This document shows, in pieces, positions 43,094 to 51,705 of a stretch of DNA of 64,000 nucleotides. A model generated the notes under the pieces. The model saw only the letters and a list, made by a program, of their open reading frames with translations. It had not been told where the DNA came from and did not search any database. Both the position numbers and the translations under genes were made by a program. Each line of letters opens with the position of its first letter. Position 1 is the first letter of the stretch. Source of the DNA: JAEWWD01 sp964440115 (GTDB lineage: Bacteria; Bacillota; Clostridia; Christensenellales; CAG-138); NCBI GenBank assembly GCA_964440115.1, contig CAYTPV010000001.1:434001-498000 (forward strand). Reading direction: 5' to 3'.

Positions 43094-43680
43094 GAACGGC
43101 AAGCATTGCGCGTAAAACCACTGAAACGGATATCTCGCTTTCCCTTGCTCTGGACGGAACGGGCAAAACGGAAATCTCCACCGGCTGCGGATTTTTCGAT
43201 CACATGCTCACGCTGTTCGGCCGCCACGGCTCATTCGACCTCATTCTGACCTGCCACGGCGATACGCAGGTGGATTACCACCACACCGTTGAAGACATCG
43301 GCATCGCGCTGGGGAAGGCGTTCGCGCAGGCACTGGGCGACGGGCGCGGCATCCGCCGGTACGGCAGCTTTTTGCTGCCCATGGACGAAGCACTCGTACA
43401 GGTGGCGCTCGACGTGAGCGGCCGGGCATATTTGGCGTATGGTCTTACCATTCCCGTGGAAAAGGTCGGCGATTTCGACACGCAGCTTACGGAAGAATTC
43501 CTTCGCGCGCTGGCGTTCAATATGGGGCTTACGCTGCACATCACCAGTATGGCAGGCGTAAACGGGCACCATATTATTGAGGCGGCGTTTAAGGCGCTTG
43601 GGCGTGCTTTGGGGCAGGCGGTATCCATAGACGAAAAGCGTGCCGGGGAAATCCCCTCCACCAAGGGAACTTTATTATAA
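43090..43680 (+). CDS. hisB: Imidazoleglycerol-phosphate dehydratase
   Basis: 196 residues, monofunctional IGPD. Manganese-binding histidine motifs CGFFDHML, DYHHTVED and GVNGHHIIEAAFKALGRAL are intact. No phosphatase domain is fused to it; that step is done by the PHP protein at the end of the operon. Confidence 0.97.
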   Translation: MRTASIARKTTETDISLSLALDGTGKTEISTGCGFFDHMLTLFGRHGSFDLILTCHGDTQVDYHHTVEDIGIALGKAFAQALGDGRGIRRYGSFLLPMDEALVQVALDVSGRAYLAYGLTIPVEKVGDFDTQLTEEFLRALAFNMGLTLHITSMAGVNGHHIIEAAFKALGRALGQAVSIDEKRAGEIPSTKGTLL

Positions 43681-43688
43681 GGAGCAAT

Positions 43689-44306
43689 ATGATTGCGATC
43701 ATCGATTACGGCGTGGGCAACCTGTTTTCATTGAGCGGGTCTCTCGCGCATATTGGCGTTCAAACGACCGTCACCAACAAGCCGGAAGAAATCGACGCGG
43801 CAGAAAAGGTCATACTGCCCGGCGTGGGCGCGTTTGGGGACGCCATGGATAAGCTCAATGAACACAGCCTTGTTCCCGTGCTCAACAGGCAAGTGGAACG
43901 TGGCAAGCCTCTGCTGGGCATTTGCTTGGGCATGCAGCTTTTGTTTGAATGCGGCTACGAATACGGCGAGTACAAAGGATTGGGCTATCTCAAAGGCAGC
44001 GTGTGCCCGCTGGCACCGGATATCCCGGAAAATTTGAAGGTGCCGCACATGGGCTGGAACAGCTTGCGCTTTGTGAAGCCGGAGGACGTGCTGCTGTCCG
44101 GCAACCGCGAAGGCGACTATGTGTATTACGTGCACAGCTTTTACGCAAAGGGCTGTGAGGACAGCCTTGTGGCCGGTTCGGATTACGGCGTGTTTGTGCC
44201 CGGTATTGTGCATAAAGACAATGTGTACGGTACGCAGTTCCACCCGGAAAAGAGCGGATCGGTGGGCTTGCACATACTCAACGCGTTCTGCGCGGCTGCA
44301 CGATAA
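43689..44306 (+). CDS. hisH: Imidazole glycerol phosphate synthase, glutaminase subunit
   Basis: 205 residues. The class I amidotransferase triad is visible as Cys in LLGICLGMQLLFE and His in GTQFHPEKSG. It feeds ammonia to HisF, encoded two genes downstream. Ribosome site aaggagc. Confidence 0.97.
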   Translation: MIAIIDYGVGNLFSLSGSLAHIGVQTTVTNKPEEIDAAEKVILPGVGAFGDAMDKLNEHSLVPVLNRQVERGKPLLGICLGMQLLFECGYEYGEYKGLGYLKGSVCPLAPDIPENLKVPHMGWNSLRFVKPEDVLLSGNREGDYVYYVHSFYAKGCEDSLVAGSDYGVFVPGIVHKDNVYGTQFHPEKSGSVGLHILNAFCAAAR

Positions 44307-44316
44307 GGAGGACGAA

Positions 44317-45045
44317 ATGGAAATATTTCCGGCCATCGATCTAAGCGGCGGGCAGGTTGTCCGCCTGCGGCAAGGCGATTACGCGGATATGCAGGTATAT
44401 AGTGCAGACCCTGAGCGGGTAGCGCGGGATTTTCTTGCGCAGGGCGCAAAAAATCTGCATGTGGTGGATCTTGACGGCGCGAAGGACGGCCAGGCGGTCA
44501 ATACCGGGGCCATACGCGCGCTGTGCGGCATAGAGGGGCTGTTTGTACAGGTCGGCGGCGGCATACGCGATGAAAGCCGCATCGAACAAGTTCTTGCATT
44601 GGGCGCAAAGCGCGTTATACTGGGAACTGTAGCCGTTAAAAATTTCCCCTTTGTAGAAGATATGGCAAAAAAATATGGCGAATGCATCGCCGTGGGCGTG
44701 GATGCGCGCGACGGGCGCGTAGCCGTTTCCGGCTGGCTGGAGACGACAGATGTGGACAGCCTTGCATTCTGCAAACGCCTGCGGGACGCCTGCGTGCGCA
44801 CCGTGATCTACACGGATATCGCGAAGGACGGCGAACTACAGGGCGCTAATCTTGACGCATACCGCGCGCTGCGAGAAATCGACGGTCTCAAAGTGGTCGC
44901 CTCCGGCGGCGTCAGCTTTGAACATGAAATCGCGGCGCTCAGGGATATGGGCACTTATGCCGCCATATTGGGCAAAGCGCTGTATGTAGGTAAGCTCACG
45001 CTTTCAAGGGCCATCGCCATTGCCGCGGGAAAGGAACAGGCATGA
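44317..45045 (+). CDS. hisA: ProFAR isomerase
   Basis: 242 residues, a (beta/alpha)8 barrel with FPAIDLSGGQVVRLRQGDY and the phosphate loops QVGGGIRDE and VASGGVS. It opens the ribose ring of ProFAR by an Amadori rearrangement. Start ATG after ataaggagg; it overlaps hisF by four bases. Confidence 0.97.
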   Translation: MEIFPAIDLSGGQVVRLRQGDYADMQVYSADPERVARDFLAQGAKNLHVVDLDGAKDGQAVNTGAIRALCGIEGLFVQVGGGIRDESRIEQVLALGAKRVILGTVAVKNFPFVEDMAKKYGECIAVGVDARDGRVAVSGWLETTDVDSLAFCKRLRDACVRTVIYTDIAKDGELQGANLDAYRALREIDGLKVVASGGVSFEHEIAALRDMGTYAAILGKALYVGKLTLSRAIAIAAGKEQA

Positions 45046-45815
45046 TTACCAAACGAATCATCCCCTGTCTGGATATCCGCCACGGGCGTGTCGTGAAGGG
45101 CGTCAATTTTGAGGGTGTGCAGGACGTACAGGACCCCGTGGAGCTCGCTCGCTATTACAACGAAAGCGGCGCGGACGAACTGGTGTTCTACGATATTACC
45201 GCAAGCTACGAACAGCGCAGCCTGTTTACCGACATACTCATACAGACGGCAAAAGAGATATTCATTCCGCTCACTGTCGGCGGCAGCATCACCGCCGTAG
45301 AAGATTTTGACCGCGTATTGAAGTGCGGCGCGGATAAAGTCAGCGTCAACACGGGCGCAATCAAGAACCCCGGCCTTATTGAAGCCGCCGCCAAGAAGTA
45401 CGGCGACCAGTGCGTGGTGCTTTCCATGGACGTCAAGCGTGTCAACGGCCAGTTCCGTATATTCAAGACAGGCGGGCGCGAAGACACGGGCTTAGACGCG
45501 CTCGATTGGGCGAAGTTCGGCGCGGATCACGGCGCGGGCGAACTTGTGGTCAACAGCATCGATACCGACGGCGTGCGCGCGGGGTTTGATTTGGAAATGT
45601 TATCCGCCATCTGCGCGCGCGTGCGCATTCCCGTCATCGCAAGCGGCGGTGCGGGCAATATGGCGCATTTTAGTGAGCTTTTTCAAAGTGTGCCCGGCGT
45701 GGATGCGGGGCTTGCGGCTTCCATATTCCATTTCCGCGAGGTGCGCATCAACGACCTCAAACGTTATCTAAACGAACAAGGAATTCCGATGAGGGTACAG
45801 CATGACGATAAATGA
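45042..45815 (+). CDS. hisF: Imidazole glycerol phosphate synthase, cyclase subunit
   Basis: 257 residues with the N-terminal KRIIPCLDIRHGRVVKGVNFEG (catalytic Asp in CLDI), TVGGSI, and SIDTDGVRAGFDLEM with the second catalytic Asp. It acts with HisH to make imidazole glycerol phosphate and AICAR. Confidence 0.97.
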   Translation: MITKRIIPCLDIRHGRVVKGVNFEGVQDVQDPVELARYYNESGADELVFYDITASYEQRSLFTDILIQTAKEIFIPLTVGGSITAVEDFDRVLKCGADKVSVNTGAIKNPGLIEAAAKKYGDQCVVLSMDVKRVNGQFRIFKTGGREDTGLDALDWAKFGADHGAGELVVNSIDTDGVRAGFDLEMLSAICARVRIPVIASGGAGNMAHFSELFQSVPGVDAGLAASIFHFREVRINDLKRYLNEQGIPMRVQHDDK

Positions 45816-46446
45816 GCTCAAATTCGGGCCGGACGGCCTTATCCCTGCCGTTGTGCAGGATTATTTCACCGGCGAGGTGCTTACAGTCGCTTACATGAAC
45901 GAAGAAAGCCTGCGCATCAGTATGGAAGAAAAGCGCACCTGCTTTTATTCCCGTTCGCGCAAAGCGCTGTGGCGCAAAGGCGAAACGAGCGGCAACGTGC
46001 AGCATATCGTGCGTATCACGGCGGACTGCGATTATGATTCTCTCGTTGTGCAGGTTATCAAGGAAGGCCCCGCCTGCCATCTCAATAAGGAAAGCTGCTT
46101 CCACAACCCGCTGTTTGAGGGAGACGCGCCGGAAAAATTCTCTATGGATGGGCTTTACTCGCTCATCACCGGGCGAAAGGCGGAACTGCCCGAAGGCTCC
46201 TATACTACCTATCTGTTTGAGAAGGGCAAAGAAAAGATACTCAAGAAAGTCGGCGAAGAATGCACGGAAGTCATCATCGCCGCCATGAAAGAAAGCCGCG
46301 AAGAGACGATATTTGAGGTGTCAGACCTTGCGTACCATGTGTTGGTGCTGCTGTGCGAACTGGGCATAGAGCCGCAGGCCGTGCGCGAAGAACTTGCCCG
46401 CAGGCATGTAGTGGATCATAAGACCAAACAGGAGACTATGCAATGA
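45802..46446 (+). CDS. hisIE: Phosphoribosyl-AMP cyclohydrolase / phosphoribosyl-ATP pyrophosphohydrolase
   Basis: 214 residues, the common two-domain fusion. HisI part (about 1-110): AYMNEESL, SRKALWRKGETSGNVQ, and metal-binding DCDYDSL and CHLNKESCF. HisE part (about 118-214): SYTTYLFEKGKEKILKKVGEECTEVIIA. It carries out steps 2 and 3 of histidine synthesis. It overlaps hisF by 14 bases. Confidence 0.96.
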   Translation: MTINELKFGPDGLIPAVVQDYFTGEVLTVAYMNEESLRISMEEKRTCFYSRSRKALWRKGETSGNVQHIVRITADCDYDSLVVQVIKEGPACHLNKESCFHNPLFEGDAPEKFSMDGLYSLITGRKAELPEGSYTTYLFEKGKEKILKKVGEECTEVIIAAMKESREETIFEVSDLAYHVLVLLCELGIEPQAVREELARRHVVDHKTKQETMQ

Positions 46447-47255
46447 CACTCCTTTCCAACCTGCACACGCATACCACCTACTGCGACGGCGCGAACGCGC
46501 CGCGGGAGATTGTGGATGCAGCGCTTGCCAAGGGCTTCCATACACTGGGATTTTCCGGCCACGCCTATACCTCCTTTGATACATCGTACTGTATGACCCC
46601 GTTGGGTATGCGCGCTTACAAAGAAGAAGTGCGCAGTCTGGGCGATGAGTATGAAGGGCGTATTCAAATTTACCTCGGTCTTGAAAACGACGCGTGCGAC
46701 CCACAGCCGCGCGATGGTCTCGACTACATCATAGGCTCTGTACATTACCTTCCCCTCCACGGAATCTATCACGCGCTAGACAATACGCCCGAAATGATGC
46801 ACGCTTGTATCGACGCTTTCGGTGGAGCGCTGGCCATGGCGAAAGCATATTACCGGCAGCTTTCCCAATATGCTCTGCAGGAGCAGCCGGATATCATCGG
46901 CCACTTTGACATCATCACAAAGTTCAACGCCAGCAGCCGTTTTTTTGACGCTGACAGTCCTGCATATCGGCGTCTCGCACTCGAAGCGCTGGAGGCGATC
47001 GTAGAAAGCGGTGCAATTGTTGAAGTCAATACAGGCGGCATGGCCAGAGGCTTTACGACTACGCCTTACCCCGCGCCGTTTCTTTTGAAGCGGCTGCTGG
47101 AACTCGGCGCGCCCATCGTCGTCAATTCAGACGCGCACGCAGCAGGTTCGCTTGATGCTCATTTTGCGACCGTGCGCACACTCTTGCGCGACATAGGCTT
47201 CCGTGAAACCATGGAATTCACGCCTTCAGGATTTATACCCGCGCCGCTGCTGTAA
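46443..47255 (+). CDS. hisK: PHP-type histidinol-phosphatase
   Basis: 270 residues of the PHP family, with metal-binding NLHTHTTYCDGANAP, HAY, LGLENDA, IIGSVHYLP, GHFDIITKF and NSDAHAAGS. This family replaces the HAD-type phosphatase of enterobacterial HisB in Firmicutes. Its position as the last gene of a complete his operon makes histidinol phosphate the likely substrate. Confidence 0.93.
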   Translation: MTLLSNLHTHTTYCDGANAPREIVDAALAKGFHTLGFSGHAYTSFDTSYCMTPLGMRAYKEEVRSLGDEYEGRIQIYLGLENDACDPQPRDGLDYIIGSVHYLPLHGIYHALDNTPEMMHACIDAFGGALAMAKAYYRQLSQYALQEQPDIIGHFDIITKFNASSRFFDADSPAYRRLALEALEAIVESGAIVEVNTGGMARGFTTTPYPAPFLLKRLLELGAPIVVNSDAHAAGSLDAHFATVRTLLRDIGFRETMEFTPSGFIPAPLL

Positions 47256-47263
47256 TGCGTATC

Positions 47264-47288
47264 GAAAAAGTGGCCTATCCACTTTTTC
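47264..47288 (+). terminator. Probable terminator of the his operon
   Basis: gaaaaagtgg/ccactttttc with a five-base loop, nine bases after the hisK stop. It is also the variable first module of repeat copy A2. Confidence 0.7.
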
Positions 47289-47420
47289 AATGTTCACCGC
47301 GCAAGTTGCCGCTCGGTTTCCCGCTACGCAGGAAAACTGTCGCGACAACTTACGCTCTAAGGTGTCATTTTGCACCGCACATGTCGCTGCAAAATGACGA
47401 ATTGAAAGCCTCAGGTTGTA
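47264..47420. repeat. Modular hairpin repeat, family A, copy A2
   Basis: Same order as A3 read in reverse: variable hairpin, ttcaccg, a block with cggtttcc between pairing arms (gcaagttgc with gcgacaactt), aaggtgtcattttgcaccg, tgcaaaatgac and attgaaagcctcagg. Inner stem gtcattttgca (47364-47374) pairs with tgcaaaatgac (47388-47398). It lies between the ends of convergent genes. The remaining 70 bases up to the hydrolase stop show no gene. Confidence 0.7.
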
Positions 47421-47491
47421 CGAAGCTTTCACAGCTTCTCTTGCTGGATGTTTATCAACAGTGCGTTTTAAAGCTTAGATTTTCTTACCGG

Positions 47492-48640
47492 CTAAAATGC
47501 TGAGTCAGCCAAGTCTGTTTTTCCGTTGAGTACATCCTCGCGCATGATCTGCATAAACCGTTCCGGTTCTTCATGCTGCGGGCTGTGCGCGGATGCGTCA
47601 AACGTGTAATACCCTTTCACGGGTGCTCGCAGTTGCAGGAAATAGGCTTTATTCAGGTCATGGTTGACCGTCAAATCATAGCTGCCGCTCATAAAATACA
47701 CGGGGATTGCAAGTTCCGGCACGCGCGCTGAAAGATCATAGCTAAAAAGTTGATCAATCAGCTTTGTTTTGTTCCTTAAAAACGGCTTGGCTCGAAAAAA
47801 AGTATTGAACTTCTCTGCAAGCGTGTATTCCTTCATGCCAAGGAAAGGGAAAAATACGCCGCTGTACACATCTTTCATATCGCGCATCGTACCTACGCCG
47901 AGTTCGTGCATAAAAGAATCGCGTTCAGGGGTTTTGAACCATGCAGTCAGAACGGCCGTGCTCTGATCAATCGAGTATTTTTCAAACAAGTTCAATTTTT
48001 TCGAATTTCCCGCCTGCGTATAGCGATCCCTCATCCATGCATACGCGATTTTTTCCGATTGGGCCTGATTGGTAATCTGCGAAATGCCGATGTACGCATG
48101 ATACAGCTCAGGTGATAGCGCCGCGGTCTGAAGCCCTATAAATGATCCCCAGGAATGCCCGATGAGGTATATCTTATCCTGCCCGAAGCGTTCGCGCAGG
48201 TAATTGGTCACCTCAATCGTATCGGATATCAGCTGCTCGGCTGTGATATCGGCGGCATTCATATCGGATGTGTAGGATATTCCCGCGCCTCGCTGCTCCC
48301 AGTAACAGACGGTAAAATAATCCTCCAGTCCTGTCGGAAACCGCTTTGTGAGAAAATACGTAGGCATGCCGGGCCCCCCGTGCAGAAAAAGCGCCACGGG
48401 GTTATTGATGTTCTTGCCCTTGATCATCATGCCCTGCTTTACGCCGCCGATAGTGACAAATGTCTTTTCCGAAATGCTTTCGGGCAGGACATTCCCGTTC
48501 CTGTCGCGATACGGCTCCATTACGCCCGGGCTTAACAGCAGTAAATAGCCTGTGAGGAGTACAGCGCAAGTAAGCAGTACCGTCAATGTGGTCAGCATGA
48601 TACGCATCCCCTTTTGCGGAAATTGGTTTTGATGTAACAT
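47492..48640 (-). CDS. Membrane-anchored alpha/beta hydrolase (proline iminopeptidase-like)
   Basis: 382 residues. An N-terminal membrane helix (about 15-35, LTTLTVLLTCAVLLTGYLLLL) would anchor the enzyme outside the cell. The catalytic part has the oxyanion motif FLHGGPGMP, WEQRGAG, nucleophile Ser in GHSWGS and a late His in ASAHSPQHEEP. This is the S33 peptidase/epoxide-hydrolase-like branch. Substrate is unknown. It lies 36 bases downstream of a tetR gene and probably shares its transcript and repressor. Start ATG with ggagg seven bases upstream. Confidence 0.88.
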   Translation of the reverse strand: MLHQNQFPQKGMRIMLTTLTVLLTCAVLLTGYLLLLSPGVMEPYRDRNGNVLPESISEKTFVTIGGVKQGMMIKGKNINNPVALFLHGGPGMPTYFLTKRFPTGLEDYFTVCYWEQRGAGISYTSDMNAADITAEQLISDTIEVTNYLRERFGQDKIYLIGHSWGSFIGLQTAALSPELYHAYIGISQITNQAQSEKIAYAWMRDRYTQAGNSKKLNLFEKYSIDQSTAVLTAWFKTPERDSFMHELGVGTMRDMKDVYSGVFFPFLGMKEYTLAEKFNTFFRAKPFLRNKTKLIDQLFSYDLSARVPELAIPVYFMSGSYDLTVNHDLNKAYFLQLRAPVKGYYTFDASAHSPQHEEPERFMQIMREDVLNGKTDLADSAF

Positions 48641-48676
48641 CGTTTTGCCTCCGATGGCTGGTGGTCCGCAGTTCCG

Positions 48677-49258
48677 TTATCTGTTCCAAATGATATCTGT
48701 AATTTTATCTTCCCAGCGTTTCTCGTAATGAATGTTTTTCATGGTTGCGATGGAAGCAAGGCCATGTACAGTCGCCCACAAGGAAATGATGGTATCTTCC
48801 ATTTTTTCTTTGGACAGCTGTTTCCCCAGAATAGGCACGGCAACCGTTTTTAATAGTTCAAGCGGCGGGAAGTTGTTATTTCCGCTTTCGTCGATAGAAA
48901 GATTGATCTCCATATCGGAATGGGAGAACAAGAATTGAAAGTACTGCGGATTCTCAATGAAAAACAGCACATAGCTCCTGCCCATCTGTATGATGACATT
49001 CGGGTCGTTTTGATCAGGGCAGGACGCTATCGCAGATTTGAGAACATCCATAAACTGCTGTATAACATGATCCTGCATGGCTGTGAGCAAATCTTCTTTG
49101 TTTTTAAAATGGCTATAAGGCGCGGCCTGGCTAACCGAGCACAGGGAGCATACTTTTCTGAGCGAGATCTGCTGTTCGCCCACCTGATTGATGAGTTCAA
49201 TGCCCGCTTTGATAAGGCAGTTTCTTAAATCCCCATGATGATAGGCATTGTCCGTCAT
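48677..49258 (-). CDS. TetR-family repressor
   Basis: 193 residues with an N-terminal helix-turn-helix (about 25-60: ISLRKVCSLCSVSQAAPYSHFKNKEDLLTAM) and a C-terminal TetR_C-like ligand domain. It probably represses its own operon, including the hydrolase: a perfect palindrome lies over its promoter, 14 bases upstream of the start codon. Ligand unknown. Confidence 0.9.
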   Translation of the reverse strand: MTDNAYHHGDLRNCLIKAGIELINQVGEQQISLRKVCSLCSVSQAAPYSHFKNKEDLLTAMQDHVIQQFMDVLKSAIASCPDQNDPNVIIQMGRSYVLFFIENPQYFQFLFSHSDMEINLSIDESGNNNFPPLELLKTVAVPILGKQLSKEKMEDTIISLWATVHGLASIATMKNIHYEKRWEDKITDIIWNR

Positions 49259-49272
49259 TAATGAAAGCCTCC

Positions 49273-49320
49273 ATAATCTTAACTACGTTAAGATTATACC
49301 GCATATCTTAACAGTGTCAA
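49273..49320 (-). promoter_or_regulatory. tetR promoter and TetR operator
   Basis: TTGACA (complement of 49315-49320), 16-base spacer, TATAAT (complement of 49293-49298). Overlapping it is a perfect inverted repeat, ataatcttaac (49273-49283) and gttaagattat (49287-49297) around TAC. A further half site, atatctta, lies in the spacer. Confidence 0.85.
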
Positions 49321-49400
49321 GATTTGTTTTGTGATAAACAACTAGAAATATCGGGCCAGCTAAGGCCTCCTTTGGGAGTGCTTGTCCCCTCACTTTCAAT

Positions 49401-49506
49401 CAAATTCGGCAATTTCTAGCCGAATTTGTGAGAGAATACCGCCATGAGCGGTAATCTAACTTGCAGAAAGCCCATCGACAAAGTACATTGGACTTTGTCG
49501 ATGGGC
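49401..49506. repeat. Modular hairpin repeat, family A, copy A7
   Basis: caaattcggc/gccgaatttg, then accgc/gcggt, then gcccatcgacaaagt/actttgtcgatgggc (15 bp). It has the same order as A6 with altered stems. It ends 20 bases upstream of the aro promoter. The stretch 49321-49400 before it shows nothing recognisable. Confidence 0.7.
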
Positions 49507-49525
49507 GAAATTATATAATATACTA

Positions 49526-49554
49526 TTTACAAACCCCTCCGGCTGTAGTATCAT
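49526..49554 (+). promoter_or_regulatory. Promoter of the aromatic operon
   Basis: TTTACA at 49526-49531, 17-base spacer, TATCAT at 49549-49554. Confidence 0.75.
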
Positions 49555-49595
49555 TCAATGCATATCGCAAGATATGCGACGAAAAGGGAGACAAT

Positions 49596-49679
49596 ATGAA
49601 CCAGTTCCTCTTTAGCAGCTACAACTATTACCGCTTTTGCTACTACTTTAGCAAGGCGTGTTCGTGTTTGGCTGCATAG
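49596..49679 (+). CDS. Phe/Tyr-rich leader peptide of the aromatic operon
   Basis: 27 codons with aaaaggga before ATG. Nine residues are aromatic: four Phe and five Tyr, dense in SSYNYYRFCYYFSK. A terminator follows at 49725-49756. The segment GTTTGGCTGC (49666-49675), at the end of the peptide frame, can pair with GCAGCTGAAC (49730-49739) over ten positions, taking up half of the terminator 5' arm and its loop. A ribosome stalled on the Tyr/Phe codons would leave that segment free and allow read-through into aroF. This is the classic attenuation design, inferred from sequence. Confidence 0.87.
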   Translation: MNQFLFSSYNYYRFCYYFSKACSCLAA

Positions 49680-49724
49680 AAGAGGCATGGCAGGGCGCAT
49701 CAAGCGCGTTTTCTGCAAAACATC

Positions 49725-49756
49725 GCTCCGCAGCTGAACGGCTGCGGAGCTTTTTT
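49725..49756 (+). terminator. Attenuator terminator before aroF
   Basis: gctccgcagc-TGAACG-gctgcggagc followed by TTTTTT, about 50 bases before aroF. Confidence 0.92.
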
Positions 49757-49807
49757 ATACAGATTTTTACACAAACTATTTTAGAATTCAGATAAGGGGA
49801 AACAGCC

Positions 49808-50818
49808 ATGATCGTTATTTTAAAGCCCAATGTCACTCGCGAACAGCTCCAGCCCCTTTTGGTGTGGCTCAAAAGCAGGAACCTGAGCGTGCATGAAAGC
49901 CTGGGCGAGACGCATCTCATACTCGGCCTTGTCGGCGATACGTCCAAGGTGGATATGGATATGATCAAGGCGCTCGATATTGTCGCCGACGTCAAACGCG
50001 TGCAGGAGCCGTACAAAAACGCCAGCCGCCACTTCCACCCGCAGGACAGCGTATACACAATCGGCGGAGCCAATATAGGCGGCGGTAATTTCCTCAAAAT
50101 CGCGGGCCCCTGTTCGGTAGAAACCGAAGAACAGATCTGTACGGTCGCGCGTGATGTAAAGGACGCGGGTGCGCACATACTGCGCGGCGGCGCGTTCAAG
50201 CCGCGTACTTCCCCATACTCGTTCCAGGGTCTGCACGAAGAAGGCATCCGCCTGCTGCTTTTGGCCAAGAAAGAAACGGGGCTGCCCATCGTGACGGAGA
50301 TCATGGACCTTTCCCACCTGCAGTACTTCGAAGAAGTGGATATCATACAGGTCGGCGCACGCAACATGCAGAACTTCGAGCTTTTGAAGGAACTCGGCAA
50401 GCTCAGGAAACCGGTCCTGTTAAAGCGCGGACTTTCGAGCACCTTTGAAGAACTCCTTATGAGCGCCGAATACCTCATGGCCGGCGGCAACGAGGAAGTC
50501 ATCCTCTGCGAGCGCGGTATCCGCACGTTTGAAACCTACACGCGCAACACTTTGGATATTTCCGCAGTGCCCGTGCTGAAGAGCCTTTCGCACCTGCCCG
50601 TTATCATTGACCCGAGCCACGGCACGGGCCGCTGGGACTTAGTGCCGCCCATGGCGCTTGCCGCCACGGCTGCGGGAGCGGACGGCGTCATTATTGAAGT
50701 GCACAACGACCCGCCGCACGCGCTGTGCGACGGACAGCAGTCCCTCACGCCCAAGCGCTTTGCCATGCTCAGCGAACGCCTGACGCAGCTTCACGAAACA
50801 GTGCGGGGTTGGCAATGA
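49808..50818 (+). CDS. aroF: DAHP synthase, type I-beta with N-terminal regulatory domain
   Basis: 336 residues. Residues 1-70 form the ferredoxin-like regulatory domain (MIVILKPNVTREQLQPLLVWL) seen in Tyr/Phe-inhibited I-beta enzymes. The barrel has AGPCSVETEEQ, RGGAFKPRTSPYSFQG, KRGLSSTFEE, IDPSHGTGR and the metal-binding EVHNDP. It condenses erythrose 4-phosphate with phosphoenolpyruvate, the entry to the shikimate pathway. It is the first gene after the leader and overlaps tyrA by four bases. Confidence 0.95.
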   Translation: MIVILKPNVTREQLQPLLVWLKSRNLSVHESLGETHLILGLVGDTSKVDMDMIKALDIVADVKRVQEPYKNASRHFHPQDSVYTIGGANIGGGNFLKIAGPCSVETEEQICTVARDVKDAGAHILRGGAFKPRTSPYSFQGLHEEGIRLLLLAKKETGLPIVTEIMDLSHLQYFEEVDIIQVGARNMQNFELLKELGKLRKPVLLKRGLSSTFEELLMSAEYLMAGGNEEVILCERGIRTFETYTRNTLDISAVPVLKSLSHLPVIIDPSHGTGRWDLVPPMALAATAAGADGVIIEVHNDPPHALCDGQQSLTPKRFAMLSERLTQLHETVRGWQ

Positions 50819-51705
50819 GCAATACCATCGCAGTCATCGGCCTTGGTTTGATCGGCGGATCGGCCGCCAAGTCGCTCAAGGCTGCACAATGCTTCACAGT
50901 ATACGGAGAAGATAAAAACCCCGATACGATTTCCTCTGCGCTTAGCGAAGGCGCTTTGGATTCGGCACTTACGCCCGAGCTTTTGACGACCTGCGATATG
51001 GTGCTGATTGCGCTGTACCCGCGTACTGCGGTGGAATGGGCGCAGGAAAACGCCCCTCACATCCGCCCCGGTGCTATCGTCATAGACCTTTGCGGCGTGA
51101 AACGTGCGGTCTGCGCACAGCTGTCCGCCATTGCGGCAGAGCGCGGTTTCACATTCATCGGCGGGCACCCCATGGCGGGCGTGGCGCGCTTTGGGTTTGC
51201 AAATTCGGATAAAAACATGTTTCGCGGCGCCTCCATGCTGCTTACGCCCGAAGCGCCGCTGCCGGAAGAGTTGTTCGTCCGGCTTCGCGAAGTATTCGGC
51301 GCTATGGGGTTCGGGTTTCTTAAGCTGACCAACCCTGACGAACACGACCGCATGATCGCCTACACGTCGCAGCTTGCGCACGTGCTTTCGAGCGCCTATG
51401 CGCAAAGCCCCGCGGCCGAACGGCACATTGGCTTTTCTGCGGGCAGCCTCAAGGATATGACGCGTGTGGCCACGCTCAACGTGGATATGTGGGCCGAGCT
51501 GTTTATCGAAAACCGGGATTATCTGGCCGAAGAAGTGGAAGCGTTAAGCGGTAGGCTCAACGCGTACGCGAACGCGCTTAGGCGCGGCGATACCGCAGAG
51601 GTGGCGCGGCTTCTAGAGCTTGGCTGTGCGGCCAAGCGGCGTATGGAAGAAAAGGAGGAGGCGCTCAATGCAAACGGTGCACATCCGGGCATCCAGGCCC
51701 TATGA
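50815..51705 (+). CDS. tyrA: Prephenate dehydrogenase
   Basis: 296 residues. NAD-binding GLGLIGGSAAKSLK at the start, GGHPMAGVARFGF, and the catalytic His in TSQLAHVLSSAYA. It oxidises prephenate to 4-hydroxyphenylpyruvate for tyrosine. There is no ACT domain, so feedback control probably acts on aroF and by attenuation. Confidence 0.94.
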   Translation: MSNTIAVIGLGLIGGSAAKSLKAAQCFTVYGEDKNPDTISSALSEGALDSALTPELLTTCDMVLIALYPRTAVEWAQENAPHIRPGAIVIDLCGVKRAVCAQLSAIAAERGFTFIGGHPMAGVARFGFANSDKNMFRGASMLLTPEAPLPEELFVRLREVFGAMGFGFLKLTNPDEHDRMIAYTSQLAHVLSSAYAQSPAAERHIGFSAGSLKDMTRVATLNVDMWAELFIENRDYLAEEVEALSGRLNAYANALRRGDTAEVARLLELGCAAKRRMEEKEEALNANGAHPGIQAL

